Shown: one piece after another, positions 45,617 through 55,190 of the stretch
Numbering within the stretch: the stretch's first letter is position 1
Layout: the number at the start of each line of letters is the position of its first letter
Source: Cladorhizidae sp. MBARI D1340-BT2
Lineage: Eukaryota; Porifera; Demospongiae; Poecilosclerida; Cladorhizidae
Assembly: GCA_028752905.1 (NCBI GenBank)
Contig: JAQNBH010000007.1
Location: 43,968,588-44,032,587, forward strand
Length of the DNA: 64,000 bases
Direction: 5' to 3'
The notes under the pieces: model-generated
Databases searched by the model: none
Told to the model about the DNA's origin: nothing
The model's input: the letters and a program-made list of their open reading frames with translations, nothing else
Translations under genes and position numbers: made by a program

Positions 45617-45854
45617 ATACCAATCCTATAACAAGAGATGCTCCTGCCCCGATCAGGATTACAAGGAATACAATCCCTACGACAAAAAGCAACACAACCC
45701 CTATGACAACAAACAACACAACTCCTATGACAACAAACAACGCAACCCCTATGACAACAAACAACACAACTCCTATGACAAGAAACAGCCCAACTCCTAT
45801 GACCAACAAAACTCCTACCGCAAGGACACTCCCTACAAGAAACACCAAGGATGA
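45617..45854 (+). CDS. Secreted Cys-rich repeat protein, exon 6 (C-terminal Asn/Tyr/Asp repeats)
   Basis: Acceptor TTTTCTAG|. It opens with a last CSCP, then repeats of NPYDNKQH and NSYDNKQH, then NSYRKDTPYKKHQG and TGA at 45852-45854. The tail is hydrophilic and tyrosine-rich. Tyr/Gln/Lys and Tyr/Asp/Asn repeats in secreted cysteine-rich proteins are typical of matrix, adhesive or cross-linked materials, so an extracellular matrix or skeletal role is a reasonable guess rather than a demonstrated one. Confidence 0.85.
45660..45835 (+). repeat. Coding minisatellite for Asn/Tyr/Asp/Lys repeats in exon 6
   Basis: A 24-bp unit (CCCTATGACAACAAACAACA plus CAAC) encodes eight-residue repeats of the NPYDNKQH type, about six copies. 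Confidence 0.88.
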
Positions 45855-45959
45855 AGAGGCCAAGCCAACACAATGTGCTGCTTCTTTAACGTAATTTTGA
45901 ACTTGGTGACTTGGTTATATATAAGCTACTTTCATTGTTATGTAATGGATGATCTCATT

Positions 45960-45965
45960 ATTAAA
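45960..45965 (+). terminator. Candidate polyadenylation signal ATTAAA
   Basis: ATTAAA lies 105 bases after the stop of the secreted-protein gene, followed within 40 bases by a GT/T-rich stretch (CTGTCTGGAGAAGTCACTTT). Confidence 0.5.
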
Positions 45966-46076
45966 ACAGTTGTTAACAACTATCTGTCTGGAGAAGTCAC
46001 TTTATTTCAGTCGTAGATTATTTAAGGGAGGACAGTTGCATTTTTAATTGTTTAAAATTTTACAATTTTAGAGATT

Positions 46077-46170
46077 CTGCAAACTTCATGGTATGGACTT
46101 TATATATAGCTCAAAAGAAAGGTCTCTCTGTGTGCTCTCTTTTGATACTAAAATATGTTTCATTGGTATA
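46077..46170 (+). repeat. Dispersed repeat A, copy 2
   Basis: About 94 bp, including AACTTCATGGTATGGACTTT and GGTCTCTCTGTGTGCTCTCT. It is nearly identical to 47685-47778 and inverted relative to 11775-11880. Segment B (TTAGGCGTTAAAA ... GCGGGTGGGAAAT) follows at 46318-46366. Confidence 0.8.
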
Positions 46171-47305
46171 ACTATAGGCACGTTACTAGACCTAAAGTGG
46201 AGGGACCTCAAAACCTGAATGCCTGAAACCTCCACATAAATAACTCCAGATTACTAAGTGCCAAAGATTTGAAATTGGTACCAGTGACTAACCTCCTCTA
46301 TTCAATGACTGTTTTTATTAGGCGTTAAAATGTAAGTATGTAGTCAAGCATGCGGGTGGGAAATGATTGCATTTTCCTAGTCGACCCACATTAATTCCAA
46401 GTTTTTCTCACATCACGCAGGGATTCACAGAGCATATTTATGTATATAAGTAGGTGTGCACTTGCAAATCCCCTTGAGTTGGGATGAGAGATGTAAAACT
46501 CTGCATCCTATTAGCTTGGTCTGGGTGATTCACATACGGTAATGTTGGAAAAGTAGTATTTTTGCATATTGATATAATGTGCTCTGTTCGGTTGCCACCA
46601 TGCTTTAATTCAAGTTGATTATTGAGAAGATCATAGTAACATTAGTTAACTATTTATTTTTAGTGATATTAGGAATTAGATGTTCAGGATATTTGTTTCT
46701 CCTATCTGGAGTTTAAGGATATATATTTACCCTGGATTGGATGTTCAGGAATACTTTATTAGCTGTTCGCTCTCTTGATTAGAATAGTTTCAGGGATAAA
46801 ATCTAATCCAATAATAATATTCCACAGCATCTAATCAATGCAATGTGTTGATTTGATGCTGCAATAATTATTAATTTTCTCCTTTGGCTAGATCTTAAGT
46901 AGTAGTACTGCTTTTCCTGAGATTAGATAGATGTTCAGGAATATGTGATTCGCTTTTAGGAGCTAATATACAAAGAATTATCTAGACCCTAATTGGTTTG
47001 TTAGAGATCTAGGCCTAAATGAGAAGTGACTCTATAAGCACTTCTGTTATTTGGCCACCACGCAAGGATGGTTACAATGAACAACTACTCTTTGGCAAGC
47101 TGCGCCTTACACCTCAGCACTTTTCCATTTAAAACTGTAAATGTGTGTGGTGAGGCTCTAACAGGATGGGACAAAAATATCACAAAACAAAAATTAAATA
47201 ATGATAGAACCAACAACAAATCTTCAATTAAAAATAAATATAAACTATCTTCGATTGTAATAATGTACTGCAGTTTTCTCTCAATTTTAAATTTCAAATA
47301 TCCAG
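46171..47305. other. AT-rich DNA without supported gene
   Basis: Contains scattered imperfect copies of GATGTTCAGGAATA-type sequence (46680-46940). No recognisable coding sequence occurs before the candidate exon at 47306. Confidence 0.55.
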
Positions 47306-47583
47306 GTTATCTGCACCTTGCGCATGGGTCAAGTATTTCGGTTAACACTCTTACAAGGGCGAAGGTGCCAAGGATTCTTCTCATTCCGCCAAACTCAGAT
47401 ATTACTATCTATCACATTAAATTGCATTACTCGGAAGCGAACGCAATATATATCTTTGTTTCAGACACCTTCCTCCAGTTCCCATGGAAGCCCTGCCATG
47501 ACATGTCTGTTGGCAAGTCCCTGGGACAGACCTTCAACTCCAAGCCCATCCTAATAGTGGCCTTTAGTGATGCTGGCAAGCTG
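47306..47583 (+). CDS. Candidate isolated exon, function unknown
   Basis: An open stretch between AATATCCAG| and GGCAAGCTG|GTGAGA, about 92 residues. It includes GYLHLAHGSSISVNTLTRAK, VPRILLIPPNSDITIYHIKL, PWKPCHDMSVGKSLGQTF and KPILIVAFSDAG. The beta-rich, varied composition looks like a real extracellular domain, and the frame stays open well into both flanks. No partner exon is seen nearby. It lies between two direct copies of repeat A (46077 and 47685), so it could be a captured gene fragment. It faintly recalls fibrocystin-type proteins, but not enough to name. Confidence 0.4.
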
Positions 47584-47684
47584 GTGAGATCACCCTGTGG
47601 GTGCCATTGGTTAGGGGGGGGGGGAGACAGCATTAATATAAAAAACAAAAAAACTTATGGTTACCACTTTATAGCTCCGTAGAT

Positions 47685-47778
47685 TCTGTAAACTTCATGG
47701 TATGGACTTGATATATAGCTCAAAAGATAGGTCTCTCTGTGTGCTCTCTTTTAATACTAAAATATTTTCCATAGGTAC
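47685..47778 (+). repeat. Dispersed repeat A, copy 3, abutting the hAT element
   Basis: Nearly identical to 46077-46170. It ends where the hAT left inverted repeat begins. Confidence 0.8.
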
Positions 47779-50255
47779 TGTGTTGCCATAGTGTTGGATT
47801 TTATCCAAACTGTTTGGATTTTTGACCTTTAATTTTTCTGTTTGGATTTTATCAAAATGTTTTGGATTTTTCATCATTAGAAAATTGTTTGACATTTCAT
47901 GCATATCAGACCATGTGCAGCCTATTTCAAAACCACTCTCTGTGGTATTAGCTGAGTGTGTTTATTTTGTGGTCACCTGGTCTGTGCAGGAATATTCATG
48001 TGGTCACTTTGTCTGTGCAGGAATATGCCTGCAGAGCCAGAACCCTTTGATCTATGTGCTTGCTCATGCATGAGTTATCTGGTTGGGTATTTAAAGCCTG
48101 ATTTGTGCAACACTTACAATCTTTCACAGTGAGTGTCAGAGAGAGTAAGCTATGGCACTTCAGAACCCAGTACTTCAAGGTTACCAGAAGAAGATTCTTC
48201 AGATATGGATTCTGACTCTGATAATGAGGTTTCACAAATTGACATTGACAGTCAAATCTCTACATCTATCAGGTCTTCTAAGTCTGCACAAAAAAGCGAT
48301 TGTGTGTCTATAGACAGTATGCAAAGACTTTCCCATGGGCCACAACTTCGAGAAAGGGACCTTCTTTTGCCTTCTGTATGAAGTGCTCTCGTGATATAAA
48401 CCTTGTAAGAGGTGGTACTTGAGATCTCAGGAGACATCAGGAAACGAAATTACACAAACACCCAGAAAAAAATGGTGTGGGTGTACTGCCTCTACAGTCC
48501 TACTTTGGGCCAATAAGAGAGGAGTCTGTAATCCGTGCAGAAGTACTCTTCGCATATTTCCTTGGAGAGCACCATCTTGCCTTTCAATTGAGAGATCATT
48601 GTACCAAACTATTCAAGTTGATGTTTCCTGATTCTTCTATTGCTAAAGATTTTAAGTGCAGTCGCTGTGTTGAAAGTTATTGCCCAGGATTTCTGGAGAG
48701 ACTAAATACTTCAGCCTCCAAACTGATGAGACAACTGATATTACCATTACACAACAAGCTGCTATTATGCTTCGATTCTTTGATAACACCCAAGTGGAGG
48801 TGAGATGTGTCTTCTTTGCCCTAGAGAGTGTAGAGAGGGCAACTGCAGAGCTGTTATTTAATGAAATCGATAAGCATTTTCAAGAATCCACTACCCTCCT
48901 TTATGATAATCTTGTCGGATTAGGTACAGATGGGGCCAATGTAAAGTTGGGAGCATGAAATTCAGTGATGTAACAGTTATGATGTAAGCAGACAGCTTTA
49001 GTTGCTCTTCATTGTCATTGTCACATAGCAGCACTAATAGCAAATGAGGCCTGCAAAGTCTTGCCTGATGAATTGGAAGATCTGACAACTGATGTATGGT
49101 ATTAAGAAGAGCCCAAGGAGGCTGCGACAGTTTGAGAAGAATTTCAGAGTTTTATGGAATGCAAGCCACACAAGTTGTTAAAAGCATGCCAAACACGATG
49201 GCTCAGCCTTGAAGCTTGTATAAATCATCTTATCGAGCAATATGAAGCCTTACTCTCATACTTTATAAGTACTGAGGATAAGCAGGCAGTAGTGAGAAGA
49301 GTAAAAATTGTACTTGAAAAGCCTCTGACCAAAGCTTACTTTCTCTTTCTATGTTCTGCATTACCAACTGTTAATCATTTCAACAGGTACATGCAGCAGC
49401 AATCTCCAATTCTTCATGTTCTCTACCAAGAGATCAATGGCTTAATACGAAAATTTATGTTGCAGTTCATGAATTCTGAGTACGTGTATGCTGTTGAACA
49501 TGTTTCACAAGAGTGTATTGATAACTCAGAAGAGTATTTACCTTTACACGAAGTTTTCGTAGGTCACAACACACTATCAAACCTTGAAGAAGAGGATGGA
49601 TTATCATCTGAAGATGTGAGAAAATTTAGGGAGACTATCCAAGCTTGGTGGATTGCTGCAGCCAAGGGACCTATGAGTCACAAGTTACTCTCCTATGAGT
49701 CACAAGTTACTCTCCAATCTCAAATGGCTTCAACAAGGCTTACAATACAGTATAGCTGGTCAGGTGCTTGCTGCAGCAGAGTGTGTTCCTCAGGTAGTTC
49801 AAGTTGGTGACAAACCCAGCCTTCAAGAGGAATTGATTTCTGCACGTCGCCATTACCTCCAAAGTCGCGGCCATCACAGAGGTGGATAAGTATTGGCATG
49901 CAATCAGCCAAATCAAAGACTGCTTGGAAACTTAGTATCGCTACTCCACATTGGCAAAACTCGCAAAAGCCATTCTAGTTATACCCCATGGCAATGCTGA
50001 TACCGAACGTTTATTCAGCCACATTGGTCTCAACAAAACATAGCACAGAAACAGACTAGGAATTTCTACATTAAATTCACTTTTAACAGTGCAATTCAAT
50101 GTTACTCAACTATTAAAGACATGTGTAAATGCTATGAACACACTTTAGTATGTTATTTCTTATGAAATTGTTGTTTGGATTTTTTGTTGCCAAATCTTTT
50201 TTGATAACACAAGCGAGTAATTTGGAAATTACCAAAAAAAATTATGGTCACACTG
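47778..50255 (+). mobile_element. hAT-type DNA transposon relic with terminal inverted repeats
   Basis: The left end reads CTGTGTTGCCATAGT. The reverse complement of the right end reads CAGTGTGACCATAAT, close to the CAGTG-type ends of hAT elements. The 2.48-kb interior holds a single transposase relic. An 8-bp target duplication is not clear (CATAGGTA on the left, GCATGGCT on the right). Confidence 0.7.
48133..50150 (+). pseudogene. hAT transposase, ZBED/SCAND3-like, broken
   Basis: In order: an acidic Ser-rich start (EEDSSDMDSDSDNEVSQ), a decayed BED-finger region (48340-48480), LPLQSYFGPIREESVIRAEV and FLGEHHLAFQLRDHCTKLFK, FSLQTDETTDITITQQAAIM with the first catalytic Asp, NLVGLGTDGANV with the second Asp, LKACQTRWLSLEACINHLIE, and a hATC end (AKAILVIPHGNADTERLFSH, RNRLGISTLNSLLTV). 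At least six frameshifts or stops separate these blocks, and there is a 15-bp direct duplication near 49670-49700. The domain order is complete, so it decayed from a full-length copy. Confidence 0.88.
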
Positions 50256-50279
50256 GCATGGCTAATGGTTGTTGTCTAT

Positions 50280-51365
50280 GACATGATAAACTAGCTCGCA
50301 TGCTGTTTTATAACCAGAATTGGGTGGAGACTATAGTGCACATAACCCAACCTATGCCATGCTGTACATCTGAACTGAGCGGACATTTTGATTAATCCAC
50401 AGACAAAAACTTGCAAAAGCTAGCAACTATTCGTGTGTGTGCACTGTAGCAATAAACATGGTACAGAATACCATCTGCTATGCTCGGAGTTCTCCTGTGC
50501 AACTCTTGCCAGGTCCTTGAAGGAGACTGTAGAGCTGGGGCTGACTCAGGAAGGAGGCTGTAGCTGATCCCTGGCTGACTCATGAAGGAGGCTGTAGCAT
50601 ATCCCTGGCTGATTCATGAACTGTAGCAGATTCCTGGCTGACTCATGAAGGAGGCTGTAGCTGACCCCTGGCTGACTCATGAAGGAGGCTGTAGCAGATC
50701 CCTGGCTGACTCATGAAGAAGGCTGCAGCTGATCACTGGCTGACTCATGAAGGAGGCTGCAGCTGATCCCTGGCTGACTCATGAAGGAGGCTGCAGCTGA
50801 TCACTGGCTGACTCATGAAGGAGGCTGTAGCTGATCCCTGGCTGACTCATGAAGGAGACTGCAGCTGATCCCTGGCTGACTCATGAAGGAGGCTGTAGCA
50901 GATCTCTGGCTGGCTCATGAAGGAGACTGCAACTGATCCCTGGCTGACTCATGAAGGAGAGTGCAGCTGATCCCTGGCTGACTCATGAAGGAGGCTGCAT
51001 CTGATCCCTGGCTGACTCATTAAGGAGGCTGCAGCTGATCACTGGCTGGCTCATGAAGGAGGCTGCAGCAGATTCCTGGCTGACTCATGAAGGAGGCTGC
51101 AGCTGACTGGCTGATGAAGGAGGCTGCAGCTGATCACTGGCTGACTCATGAAGGAGGCTGCAGCAGATCACTGGCTGGCTCATGAATGAGGCTGCAGCAG
51201 ATCTCTGGCTGGCTCATGAAGGAGGCTGCAGCAGATCTCCGGCTGATTCTAATAACAAAACATGTTGTGGACTGACTTGTGTAATATACAACAATTTAAA
51301 TAAAGTGAGCAGTTCTTCTCTGCTAGCAAGTTTCCTGCTGTTTGGTTCGCCATAACAAACCTACA
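50280..51365. mobile_element. Dispersed element carrying a 34-bp minisatellite, copy 2
   Basis: The core at 50510-51245 repeats the same 34-bp unit as 12705-13500 (GGCTGACTCATGAAGGAGGC type), about 21 copies. Flanks also match copy 1: TAGCTCGCATGCTGTTTTAT, GTGTGTGTGCACTGTAGCA and GGAGTTCTCCTGTGCAACTC on the left; TTTCCTGCTGTTTGGTTCGC on the right. It starts about 25 bases after the hAT right end. Confidence 0.85.
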
Positions 51366-52081
51366 GCAACAACAACAACAAGAACATAGTAACTGTTTGC
51401 CCCTACAATGGTGGCGTTCATCTGATTGGCACCTACAATGGTGGTGTTCATCTGTTTGGCCCCTACAATGGTGGTGTTCATCTGTTTGGTTCGCCATAAC
51501 AAACCTACAGCAACAACAACAACAAGAACATAGTAACTGTTTGCCCCTACAATGGTGGCGTTCATCTGATTGGCACCTACAATGGTGGTGTTCATCTGTT
51601 TGGCCCCTACAATGGTGGTGTTCATCTGTTTGTCCCCTACAATGGTGGTGTTAATCTGTTTGGCCCCTACAATGGTGGTCTTCATCTGTTTGGCCCCTAC
51701 AATGGTGGTCTTCATCTGTTTGGCCCCTACAATGGTGGTGTTCATCTGTTTGGCCTCTACAATGGTGGTGTTCATCTGTTTGGCCCCATACAATGGTGGT
51801 GTTCATCTGTTTGGCCCCTACAATGGTGGTCTTCGCCCCTACAATGGTGGTCTTCGCCCCTACAATGGTGGTCTTCATCTGTTTGGCCCCTACAATGGTG
51901 GTCTTCATCTGTTTGGCCCCTACAATGGTGGTCTTCATCTGTTTGGCCCCTACAATGATGGTCTTCATCTGTTTGGCCCCTACAATGGTGGTATTCATCT
52001 GTTTGGCCCCTACAATGGTGGTGTTCATCTGTTTGACCCCTACAATGGTGGTGTTCATCTGTTTGGCCCCTACAATGGTGG
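51340..52081. repeat. 30-bp minisatellite with a duplicated CAA-rich leader
   Basis: The unit is CCCCTACAATGGTGGTGTTC plus ATCTGTTTGG, about 20 copies, with 19-21 bp short units near 51830-51870. A leader of about 135 bp (TTCGCCATAACAAACCTACA, then (CAA)n) occurs twice, at 51347 and 51488. Frames of 97-190 codons over the array on both strands are artefacts. It ends exactly at the next LTR. Confidence 0.94.
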
Positions 52082-52244
52082 TGTAGCGACTAGCCTCATT
52101 TCCGTCGTGATTTGGACATTCCTTCGTACTGCAGTGTACTAGTTAAGTAATTAACAATCATAATGTTCTAGTTAACGCACACTTGTATGAAACCTGAGAT
52201 TTATTATTATCTTGAGAAGTGTTATATAACTTTTATCCACTTCA
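52082..52244 (+). repeat. 5' LTR of a third Gypsy element
   Basis: Starts TGTAGCGACTAGCC and ends TTTATCCACTTCA (TG...CA), directly followed by a primer binding site. The matching 3' LTR is not in view, so the boundary is inferred. Confidence 0.65.
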
Positions 52245-52245
52245 T

Positions 52246-52260
52246 TGGTGACCCCGACGC
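52246..52260 (+). promoter_or_regulatory. Primer binding site of the third Gypsy element
   Basis: TGGTGACCCCGACGC begins one base after the LTR. TGG at this spot pairs with the CCA end of the priming tRNA. Confidence 0.7.
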
Positions 52261-52294
52261 TTCCCGTGTAGCATCTACACAGCCTTCCAAGCAA

Positions 52295-52800
52295 GTTTAC
52301 ATGGCTCTAGAAGAGCCTCACGCTGCTGTCCATACTGTCTCCCTTAAACTGCCTCCATTTTGGCAGGAAGACCCAGCTCTTTGGTTTCACCAGGTGGAGG
52401 CACAGTTTGCTATATACCAAGGGCATAACTCAACAGCTAACAAAGTACCACTATATCGTTGGCTCCCTAGCACCTGAGATTACCTGTGAGGTACGTGATG
52501 TTATTGTCACTGTTCCGGCTGTTGATCCTTTGACACCTTGAAAGAGCGCCTCGTCTCACGCACATCCCTCACTGAGTCCCAGAGGATGCAAAAACTGCTC
52601 TCTCTGGAGCCACTGGGCGACCAGAAACCCTCACAGCTACTTCGACGAATCGAACAGCTAGCGGACAAAACCTGCAATAACGACCCAATCCTTCAAGAAA
52701 TATTCCTCACTCGCCTTCCAGACAAAACTACAGAGCAGCTCGCTTCCCTTGCTGACAGCCTCATTGCAGTTATCTACACACCATCTCTACACACCATCAC
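52295..52800 (+). pseudogene. Gypsy gag fragment
   Basis: Blocks KLPPFWQEDPALWFHQVEAQ, LKERLVSRTSLTESQRMQKL, LEPLGDQKPSQLLRRIEQLA and FLTRLPDKTTEQLASLADSL are standard gag sequence of Gypsy elements. A frameshift near 52450-52530 splits it. After about 52800 the similarity stops and neither knuckles nor pol follow. Confidence 0.85.
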
Positions 52801-52989
52801 TACCTGCATTGATCTTCTTGCACAGCCCTATCAGCATTTCTTCAGTGTTCCTTTGCCACCAAAACTTGGCATGAGCTGGCATGTCCAAACAGTGAATGCA
52901 CTTGCCACAATTTCGAATGGCACACTCTCACATGTGCCACATCTTTACCATATGCTTACTGCACACAAAAGTGAGTCATCAAACCAAGA

Positions 52990-53325
52990 TCTCAGTAAAC
53001 TATCATAACATAGTCCATAAAGCTTTTTTCATTCCAGCATAGTTGTGCTATATTCTAAGGACTGTGAGACTTGCTGGCATCGTGATACAGTTAGGCAGCA
53101 GATTGCACTAGATGTGCTCCTCAATCTTCCTGCGATTTCAGTTTTAAATGATTATGTTTGTGGCATTTTATTTTGATTTACTGAGCTTCCCACATGAACC
53201 TGTATGTAAGGTCGTACAAAGCTGGTTGTTAGGCAGATGCTCCTATAGCACAAATCATAAGAAAACCACAGCCTAACAAGAAGCATGCACCTAATTAAGA
53301 ACATGTGCATTACAAGTGTGCCATC
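52990..53325. other. No supported feature
   Basis: Unique sequence between the gag fragment and the 67-bp array. Confidence 0.6.
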
Positions 53326-53329
53326 ACTT

Positions 53330-53935
53330 GTTTAGTCAGGCTAGAGAGGTCTGTAGTGCTAGCAGTGGACTCACAAACGATAGCTGACTATTACTTGTTT
53401 AGTTAGGCTAGAGAGGTCTGTAGTGCTAGCAGTGGACTCACAAACGATAGCTGACTATTACTTGTTTAGTTAGGCTCGAGAGGTCTGTAGTAGTGCTAGC
53501 AGTGGACTCACAAACCATAGCTGATTATTACTTGTTTAGTTAGGCTAGAGAGGTCTGTAGTGCTAGCAGTGGACTCACAAACCATAGCTGACTATTACTT
53601 GTTTAGTTAGGCTAGAGAGGTCTGTAGTGCTAGCAGTGGACTCACAAACCATAGCTGACTATCACTTGTTTAGTTAGGCTAGAGAGGTCTGTAGTGCTAG
53701 CAGTGGACTCACAAACCATAGCTGACTATTACTTGTTTAGTTAGGCTAGAGAGGTCTGTAGTGCTAGCAGTGGACTCACAAACCATAGCTGACTATCACT
53801 TGTTTAGTTAGGCTAGAGAGGTCTGTAGTGCTAGCAGTGGACTCACAAACCATAGCTTACTATCACGTGTTTAGTTAGGCTAGAGAGGTCTGTAGTGCTA
53901 GCAGTGGACTCACAAACCATAGCTGACTAAAATCT
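53330..53935. repeat. 67-bp minisatellite, about 9 copies
   Basis: The unit contains TTGTTTAGTTAGGCTAGAGA, GGTCTGTAGTGCTAGCAGTG and GACTCACAAACCATAGCTGA. Copies are very similar, so the array is young or being homogenised. Confidence 0.95.
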
Positions 53936-54119
53936 GGAAAGTGTTGTTTGAGGTCACTGTGTTCCTAAGATGGTTTAGAGACTTTCTATGCTACATATAG
54001 CATAAGACAAAGGAAATATTTTTGATAGACATGTCATTGTTGTCTTGTTTGAGACAGACACTGTCGCCAATTATCTCTCCCTCCTGTACGTCAGTAATAA
54101 GTGATAATATTTGAAGAAT

Positions 54120-54380
54120 AGTTACCAGGGCCGAGGAAAAACCGATCTTCTGATGAATAGGCACCCAAGCCGGAACCTTCTGAAGTATAGTCACCCGAGC
54201 TAGATCTACATTGGATTGGAGAGCAATATGATTACACAGGCTCTGGAATGCATTCTGAGAGAAAGCCCTAGCCCTTGCCCTAGCCCTAGCTCGAGCTGGG
54301 ATCTTCTGAAGAATAGTTACCCTGGCCGGGATCTTCTGAAGAATAGTCACCCGGGCCGCGCTCGGGTGACTATTCTTCAA
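54120..54380. repeat. Short interspersed TTCTGAAGAATAGTCACC repeats ending in a perfect hairpin
   Basis: About five degenerate copies of CTTCTGAAGAATAGTTACCC-type sequence, a stretch of CCCTAG/CCCTTG repeats at 54266-54290, and a perfect 16-bp inverted repeat: GAAGAATAGTCACCCG (54338-54353) and its complement (54363-54378) around a 9-base GC-rich loop. Confidence 0.85.
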
Positions 54381-55190
54381 TTGACCCAATATTTGTGTTT
54401 GTGGGGTAATAAATGACTCGCATGTGCACCTAATAATGAGCATTGGAATCAACATTAGCATATGCACTAACAAAATTGTGCTCCTAATAATAATATTCGC
54501 CTAACCATCAACCTTTATGGTATATAATATATTGGTCTGGAAAATCAAATGATGCATACGATCTGCTACCAAAAGTACTTATGGGCATGAACTTGGACAT
54601 CATTCACAGAAATGAATTCTGACACTCTAAACAGAAGATTTCTTACCCGCATGTTCCCAAAATACTCTTAAATCAGACAACATATCAAGTAGACATTTTT
54701 AACAGAATCGAATAAACAAAAAATACACTAATTTTTTAAAGTATTAGTAATACGATGACCATTTTAAGTTGCCAATCTTCTATATATATCAACAATGGTA
54801 GGAGACAGAAATAATACCCCACAAAGTAAGAAACCAGCAACTCCATACCTTTACTTCTTTAACAAAATTAACAGCAGGATTCAATTCAGAAAGCATATCA
54901 ACCAATTAACATCATTGAGATCTACCACAGGCTCCTGAACTCTAATATTTTGATTTGTGTTTGTATCAATAGCATCAAATTATAATCACATTTAATAATA
55001 ATAGTAATAAAGTTAACAGCATGGACTTCTCATTACCATTATTAGCAGAACTTAATGTTCAGAAGGAGATGAGGTTTTAAGGAGGTGAGCAGGAAATTGA
55101 TGCAAGTTGATATCAGCATGGTGGTAACTGCTGGTAACTGCTGGTAACTGCTAGAAACTACTCTTCACTCTATCCTCCTGTTCCTTCTTC
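54381..55190. other. AT-rich DNA without supported gene
   Basis: No coding-like sequence was found. A small 11-bp tandem repeat (GGTAACTGCTG, about four copies) lies at 55118-55157, just before the non-LTR element. Confidence 0.6.

Noticed and set aside
51323..52142. Frames of 97-190 codons on both strands
   Set aside because: The 30-bp minisatellite read in frame.
54266..54294. Telomere-like CCCTAG repeats
   Set aside because: Only a few degenerate hexamers within a local repeat cluster; too short for a telomeric tract.
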